A DNA stretch of 64,000 nucleotides, taken from the NCBI RefSeq assembly GCF_000172175.1, contig NZ_ABJL02000008.1, positions 1,860,001-1,924,000 on the forward strand. Direction: 5' to 3'. Source of the stretch: Bacteroides intestinalis DSM 17393. Its GTDB lineage: Bacteria > Bacteroidota > Bacteroidia > Bacteroidales > Bacteroidaceae. Numbering within the stretch: position 1 is the stretch's first letter; every line of letters starts with the position of its first letter. Shown here piece after piece: positions 59,988-64,000 of the stretch. The notes under the pieces are model-generated. The model was not told the origin of the DNA. It saw only the letters and a list, made by a program, of their open reading frames with translations, and searched no databases. The translations under genes were made by a program, and so were the position numbers.

Positions 59988-61526
59988 TTAGAAGAACAAT
60001 CCTATTTGTACAGAAATATTTTCCTTATTTGAATTAAAAAGATTTTTAGAAGCATTTTCATATCCCACCGTCAATCGGGCAAACCAAGTAAAAGAAGCTG
60101 TATAAGTATAAGTTAGAGATAAATGCAATGCCCATCTGGGCTCTGTTAAGTAATTGTACTCCTGTTCCAATCGATCCATATTCTGCCATAATTTGATTGC
60201 GGGCGTATTCTGTCCTGATTGCAGCTGTTTTTCAGCTATCATAGTTCCACCTCCTTTACCGTACTCTGCCCCAATAGCTAAATCAATTCGGGCATTAGAT
60301 AATAAGAAATTCCGAGTAAATGTAGAATATGCAGTAAAACGGCGTACAGTTTGCGTATATTCAGCCGGATAAAAAAGCAATTGACTTTTTGTCTGCTTAA
60401 AGTCAATTCCCGACACGATAGAATAACGACTATTCCACTCATTATAAAGTCGATAGTAACCATAAGTCAGCCCATATTCATTAATACGGAAAGTAGAACG
60501 GAGAACCTTCCCCGAAGAATGCCATGTACCCATGTTCTCTTCCTGCAGCTGCAAAAGATCATAACTATCCGACTTGTCAAACAAAACTTTACAACTCCAT
60601 TCGTGTCGATTAAACGCAGAGACTAATGAACCTACACCTTTATAATCCAGTTTCCAGCCATCTGTTTCACCTTCTTTCTTGTTTTGTATACGGTCACTTA
60701 CTGTATTTTGTCTGACAAGGCTCCCTCCTATCTGTTGAAATAGCCGGAAGCGTCCATAAACTCCCTCTTCTTGTAAGAATCCTCCGAACTCCTGTGCAGA
60801 ATAATACCATTTTATATTTTCTCCTTTAGGCAAAGTTTTAAAGTACCCTAACGGATAAGAAACAAAGAAAGGATATGTCGTATGAGTACCTATATTCTGA
60901 TAATCCACCGTTTCTTTACGATTGCCATAAAATATGGAAGCACCCAAACGGTGACTTCCACACTCATAACCAACTCCGGGAGTTATTTTCCACTCCATCC
61001 ACTGGTTTTCATTCCGGGGATCTGTATCCTTGGCATTCAGGTCAACTAAATAATCGAACCTCGAACCAATCAGCCAACGCAAAGAAACGGGTAATGAAAA
61101 TGCACCGGACAGTTGATATTGTTCCGAACGTTGATCGCCACTCACTGAGTCACAAAGATTTATTCCACGCCAGCAGTCACCGGTCATCCCATTCCAGTTC
61201 ACCTCTTGCTTCCGGTTATTCACATATCCTATTTTTCCATATAAAGAGACATTACCTATAGTCTGGTAGGATTCACCAAACACCGCATACTTATTGGATG
61301 AAGCGGGCAAACTGACATTACCAAAGTTTCCATCTTCAAACCTATACCCCACTTCCGCCACAGAGAACGAGCGGAAACGGTTGAATGACATTCCTACCGG
61401 ATTAGCTCCTGTCAGCCAATTATTCTGCTGATAAATCTCTTGCATAGAATAGATATGTAATGAATCAGACTGCGCATATATGGGAATCGCCGACAGAAGC
61501 CATAAAATAAATAATGTACTCCGCAT
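59988..61526 (-). CDS. DUF6850-family outer membrane beta-barrel
   Basis: 512 residues with a signal peptide (TLFILWLLSAIPIYAQ). The rest is a succession of amphipathic strands of ~10-12 residues with frequent aromatic ends (e.g. SLYGKIGYVNNRKQEVNW, YSIVSGIDFKQTKSQLLFY) ending in Phe (IGLFF), the usual end of an outer membrane barrel. It fits the DUF6850 family of Bacteroidetes, which occurs next to DUF4876 and TonB receptor genes. It lies 10 bp after the DUF4876 gene. Confidence 0.75.
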   Translation of the reverse strand: MRSTLFILWLLSAIPIYAQSDSLHIYSMQEIYQQNNWLTGANPVGMSFNRFRSFSVAEVGYRFEDGNFGNVSLPASSNKYAVFGESYQTIGNVSLYGKIGYVNNRKQEVNWNGMTGDCWRGINLCDSVSGDQRSEQYQLSGAFSLPVSLRWLIGSRFDYLVDLNAKDTDPRNENQWMEWKITPGVGYECGSHRLGASIFYGNRKETVDYQNIGTHTTYPFFVSYPLGYFKTLPKGENIKWYYSAQEFGGFLQEEGVYGRFRLFQQIGGSLVRQNTVSDRIQNKKEGETDGWKLDYKGVGSLVSAFNRHEWSCKVLFDKSDSYDLLQLQEENMGTWHSSGKVLRSTFRINEYGLTYGYYRLYNEWNSRYSIVSGIDFKQTKSQLLFYPAEYTQTVRRFTAYSTFTRNFLLSNARIDLAIGAEYGKGGGTMIAEKQLQSGQNTPAIKLWQNMDRLEQEYNYLTEPRWALHLSLTYTYTASFTWFARLTVGYENASKNLFNSNKENISVQIGLFF

Positions 61527-61536
61527 AGTTGCTTGC

Positions 61537-62712
61537 TTATTTTTTCAAAGACGGTTTGGATACGATAAAGTCCTCCGCCGCATTGTTCGTATCCTGATAA
61601 ATGAAACGCCCGTTGGTTGATGCTGCACTTTTACGTATCAACGATTTCCCGGAATAATCTCCTTCCGGAATATACACAGGTTCATGGTTCAGTTCATCAG
61701 GCACACGCTTATTGGCAAGCTTGGCTTCATTTTCCACGCACTCCGCACAATCAATCACCCACTCTTTCGGAATCATCAAATAGAATTTAGTCTTATTAGA
61801 AGCTTGGGACCTGTTTTCCCTATTCAATGGATTATTTACATATTCCTCCGCACTAATACCTTCAAATCCAAATATCATGAATGTGGGGCCAACTACCGGA
61901 AATGAATACATCCATGCAGTCGAGTTAAGATTTAAAAGCAGATTTAATGGTTTCACACCGGGTGCTATGTTCTGTTTGCTCAAACTTACATGCCAGAATC
62001 CCCAGTCAACTTTAGATAAATCAACTGAATTGGCATGCTGATATTCGCCTCCGGTATGATCTACAGCATTCGTTGCAATGGTAGTTTCTGCTCCGGGCAA
62101 TAAAGGATACTCCTTACCGCTACCCGGAAATTGCCAAGTCATATCAGCAACGGGAATCCGTTTCATATCCGTATATTTCACCCAGGGAGATACAATACCT
62201 GGCATCGGATCCACCAAAGCCAGACACAATCCATCCAGATATACAGTCTCATCAGAGTTATTATAGAGTGTAACATATTGATCTGCCTGATAATCTGCTC
62301 CCAACTCTCCTTTACAACCCACATAATAAATCTCTTTAATGACCAATGCGTTTATTTTAGAGCGCGCCAGTTGCAACTGAACTTTCATCACTTCTTCACC
62401 CTGTTCAGGCAATAACGACAAAGATTCCAATCTTCCACTGAAAATAATTCCGGAAGCAGATTGATAATGTACGGCAACTGTATAATATCCATATTCCACA
62501 TTAAACAAAGCTACTCCATCAGAAGAACATGAAGAGGTATAAACCGTACCTTGATCCTTATTTGTCAATACCACCTCCATCTCTTCGAAAGGCAAGGTCA
62601 CTTCATCCGTAGGAGAAAGTAGGTGGACACTCACTGAACATGAAGAACGATTCTCATCCCCGGCACAAGCACAGAGAAATAACACAAAGAAAAACAATAC
62701 ATAATATTTCAT
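61537..62712 (-). CDS. DUF4876-family lipoprotein
   Basis: 391 residues with a lipobox (FFVLFLCACAGDE). The N-terminal ~100 residues form an Ig-like/carboxypeptidase-regulatory-like domain (VSVHLLSPTDEVTLPFEEMEVVLTNKDQG). The remainder (VIKEIYYVGCKGELGADYQADQYVTLYNNSDETVYLDGLCLAL...) fits DUF4876, resembling a lamin-tail-like fold (EIYYxG ... YVTLYNNSDETVYLDG). Probably surface-exposed and bound to the TonB receptor as a partner. The receptor stop lies 32 bp upstream. Confidence 0.8.
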   Translation of the reverse strand: MKYYVLFFFVLFLCACAGDENRSSCSVSVHLLSPTDEVTLPFEEMEVVLTNKDQGTVYTSSCSSDGVALFNVEYGYYTVAVHYQSASGIIFSGRLESLSLLPEQGEEVMKVQLQLARSKINALVIKEIYYVGCKGELGADYQADQYVTLYNNSDETVYLDGLCLALVDPMPGIVSPWVKYTDMKRIPVADMTWQFPGSGKEYPLLPGAETTIATNAVDHTGGEYQHANSVDLSKVDWGFWHVSLSKQNIAPGVKPLNLLLNLNSTAWMYSFPVVGPTFMIFGFEGISAEEYVNNPLNRENRSQASNKTKFYLMIPKEWVIDCAECVENEAKLANKRVPDELNHEPVYIPEGDYSGKSLIRKSAASTNGRFIYQDTNNAAEDFIVSKPSLKK

Positions 62713-62744
62713 CCTCTTTCAATATCTAAAATTTAATACCAACT

Positions 62745-64000
62745 TTAAAAACGGATACTAATTTCCGCACCATAATATAAATCCGGATTCACAATTGCAT
62801 ATTTCTGTATGCTCTGCCGATATCGTTTCGGATTGGATTGCAGCAGATTATTAGCACAAAAAGCAACCGAAACATGACGTCCTATCTCTTTAGTAACCCG
62901 AAGATTCAATAAGAAATAAGGTTTATACGAGTCCTTCAGAAAAGCGGTAGTAGTATTCGCTCTGATCACTAAATCAGCAAAACATTCATCCGTCGCCATG
63001 TCCGGCGTGAAAGGATGTTGGTTTCCCTCTCCATCTATATAATAAACCGGATTCAAGCACTTCTGATCATTACTATCCGTGTACACAGGATTATTAAACC
63101 GGCTCTCCATTCCCCGCTGTTGTTTATCCATCCACACCGCCTGAAGCGTTAGGCTTGTGATCAAACCGATTCTGGGAATTTGAGTAACACACTGAAACCG
63201 GCTATTCAATTGCTGCCAGATTTGAGTATTCGCAACAGAAGGCCCTGTTTCGTAAATACCTACATAAGGGTAAGCTTTTCCATTCACTTCTATCTGGGGA
63301 TGCAAGGCAGAAAGGGCCGTATTCTTTTCGCATACATCCAGATATCCGCCACTTATGTAAAATGAAGAACGCAGTGCCTTTGAATGAATCGGACCAATGG
63401 TATATTCAATACCTTGTTTTTCCTGTTCTATACCATTCTGGGGTGATAAATAGGTAGCAAACGTAGTATTCAAAGTATATGGAAGAAGTTCACCATCATT
63501 CATGACACCCTCATCCGTCAATTCCGGTTGTTCTCCTTTACTGATCAAAGGGGAATAGCGGCGATAGGAAAAAGGTTCGGCAAGTTGAGAGGTACAATAG
63601 CCATTTTTGAGATGTTCCTTAAACCATACCACATCCGCAGTAACACCTCCTATCCGGAAATTCACCCCTATTTCAAACTTCTGATTAACAGGCAAACGCA
63701 AGTCGGAGTTAAAATTACGGTCAGTTATAAATGTATGCATGACGGTCAGACGCTGATTATTCTCAGCATCATTGTACGTAAAACAATTCATATCCGTATA
63801 CGATTTATCGGGATACAAATAAGTAAGTACAGGCATCTTATGCATCAATCCCCACCCCAGACGTACACTGAAACGACTTAGAAAAACATCATCCGTCCTA
63901 TCAATAAATATCTGGGAAAGATTGATACGCGGATCAACAGAAGAGTTCCGTTGTAGACGCTTAGTCGGCAACTGAGTAAAACGCACCCCCGCCTGCACTT
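62745..64000 (-). CDS. TonB-dependent receptor, C-terminal part (cut by window end)
   Basis: The last ~419 residues of a large outer membrane barrel; the N-terminus lies beyond the window. Barrel strands with aromatic ends are visible (FSVRLGWGLMHKMPVLTYLYPDKSY, FEIGVNFRIGGVTADVVWFKEHLKNGY, SSFYISGGYLD). The last strand ends in Phe (PDLYYGAEISIRF), required for insertion by the BAM complex. No SusD gene is seen downstream; DUF4876 takes its place, so this is not a standard SusCD pair. Likely carries a metal complex or small molecule. Confidence 0.85.
   Translation of the reverse strand, partial: VQAGVRFTQLPTKRLQRNSSVDPRINLSQIFIDRTDDVFLSRFSVRLGWGLMHKMPVLTYLYPDKSYTDMNCFTYNDAENNQRLTVMHTFITDRNFNSDLRLPVNQKFEIGVNFRIGGVTADVVWFKEHLKNGYCTSQLAEPFSYRRYSPLISKGEQPELTDEGVMNDGELLPYTLNTTFATYLSPQNGIEQEKQGIEYTIGPIHSKALRSSFYISGGYLDVCEKNTALSALHPQIEVNGKAYPYVGIYETGPSVANTQIWQQLNSRFQCVTQIPRIGLITSLTLQAVWMDKQQRGMESRFNNPVYTDSNDQKCLNPVYYIDGEGNQHPFTPDMATDECFADLVIRANTTTAFLKDSYKPYFLLNLRVTKEIGRHVSVAFCANNLLQSNPKRYRQSIQKYAIVNPDLYYGAEISIRF

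Overview
The window is a stretch of Bacteroides-type chromosome (order Bacteroidales; I do not name a species). Supporting signs: many genes are preceded by the Bacteroidota -7 promoter motif TAnnTTTG (mostly TATCTTTG or TACCTTTG) rather than a sigma70 -10 box. Rho carries a long disordered insertion, FeoA and FeoB are fused, and there is a class A2 beta-lactamase. There are also TPR-AraC membrane regulators, SusC-like TonB receptors and families such as DUF4468, DUF4876 and DUF6850. Two tRNAs are present (Cys, His). There is no rRNA, no CRISPR array and no recognisable insertion sequence.

Layout. 1-4.3 kb: small metabolic genes (pirin end, MBL hydrolase, DUF4468, VOC protein, methyltransferase, TlpA). 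4.3-12.2 kb: an SLC13 transporter and a very large DUF4011-helicase-nuclease protein that looks like a single-gene antiviral defence factor. 12.3-18.5 kb: tRNA-Cys, the ferrous iron uptake pair feoAB plus a Cys-rich partner, tilS, and an iron-sulfur flavodoxin. 18.6-30 kb: rho, two tandem TPR sensor kinases (the second apparently a pseudokinase), ffh, folD, a TlpA-like protein, a CapA-like protein and tRNA-His. 30.2-35.2 kb: a TolC/HlyD/MFS efflux operon ending in its AraC regulator. 35.5-40.4 kb: a radical SAM protein, an HU-like protein preceded by a four-unit 22-bp repeat array, a pentapeptide-repeat protein and a PAS sensor kinase. 40.5-44.7 kb: a metal operon (P1B ATPase, Fur-type repressor, TPR-AraC regulator) with a palindromic operator candidate at its promoter. 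44.9-49.0 kb: antitoxin-like protein, DUF1349, acetyltransferase, LuxR regulator, class A beta-lactamase and Nudix hydrolase.

49.0-51.5 kb is the most unusual part. It holds a deleted arginase pseudogene, a leftover C-terminus of an MgtA-type Mg2+ ATPase and a small unknown gene. Next come two perfect 24-bp inverted repeats enclosing 276 bp with a good Bacteroidota promoter, and a tyrosine recombinase whose stop codon touches the right repeat. This reads as a local phase-variation switch. In the orientation given, the promoter points away from the small gene (predicted OFF) and antisense into the recombinase gene.

51.8-64 kb: a YtxH-like protein, a membrane-anchored MutS-like ATPase, a VOC protein, glutamine synthetase and FabH. 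The window ends with a minus-strand locus of a TonB-dependent receptor (cut by the window end), DUF4876 lipoprotein, DUF6850 barrel, two-cluster ferredoxin, TPR-AraC lipoprotein regulator and lipoprotein flavin reductase. That locus is probably an uptake system with a redox component.

Most operons are short, several with 4-bp ATGA overlaps (feoAB/Cys-rich partner, the kinase pair, beta-lactamase/Nudix). Several terminator-like hairpins contain the stop codon of the gene they end.
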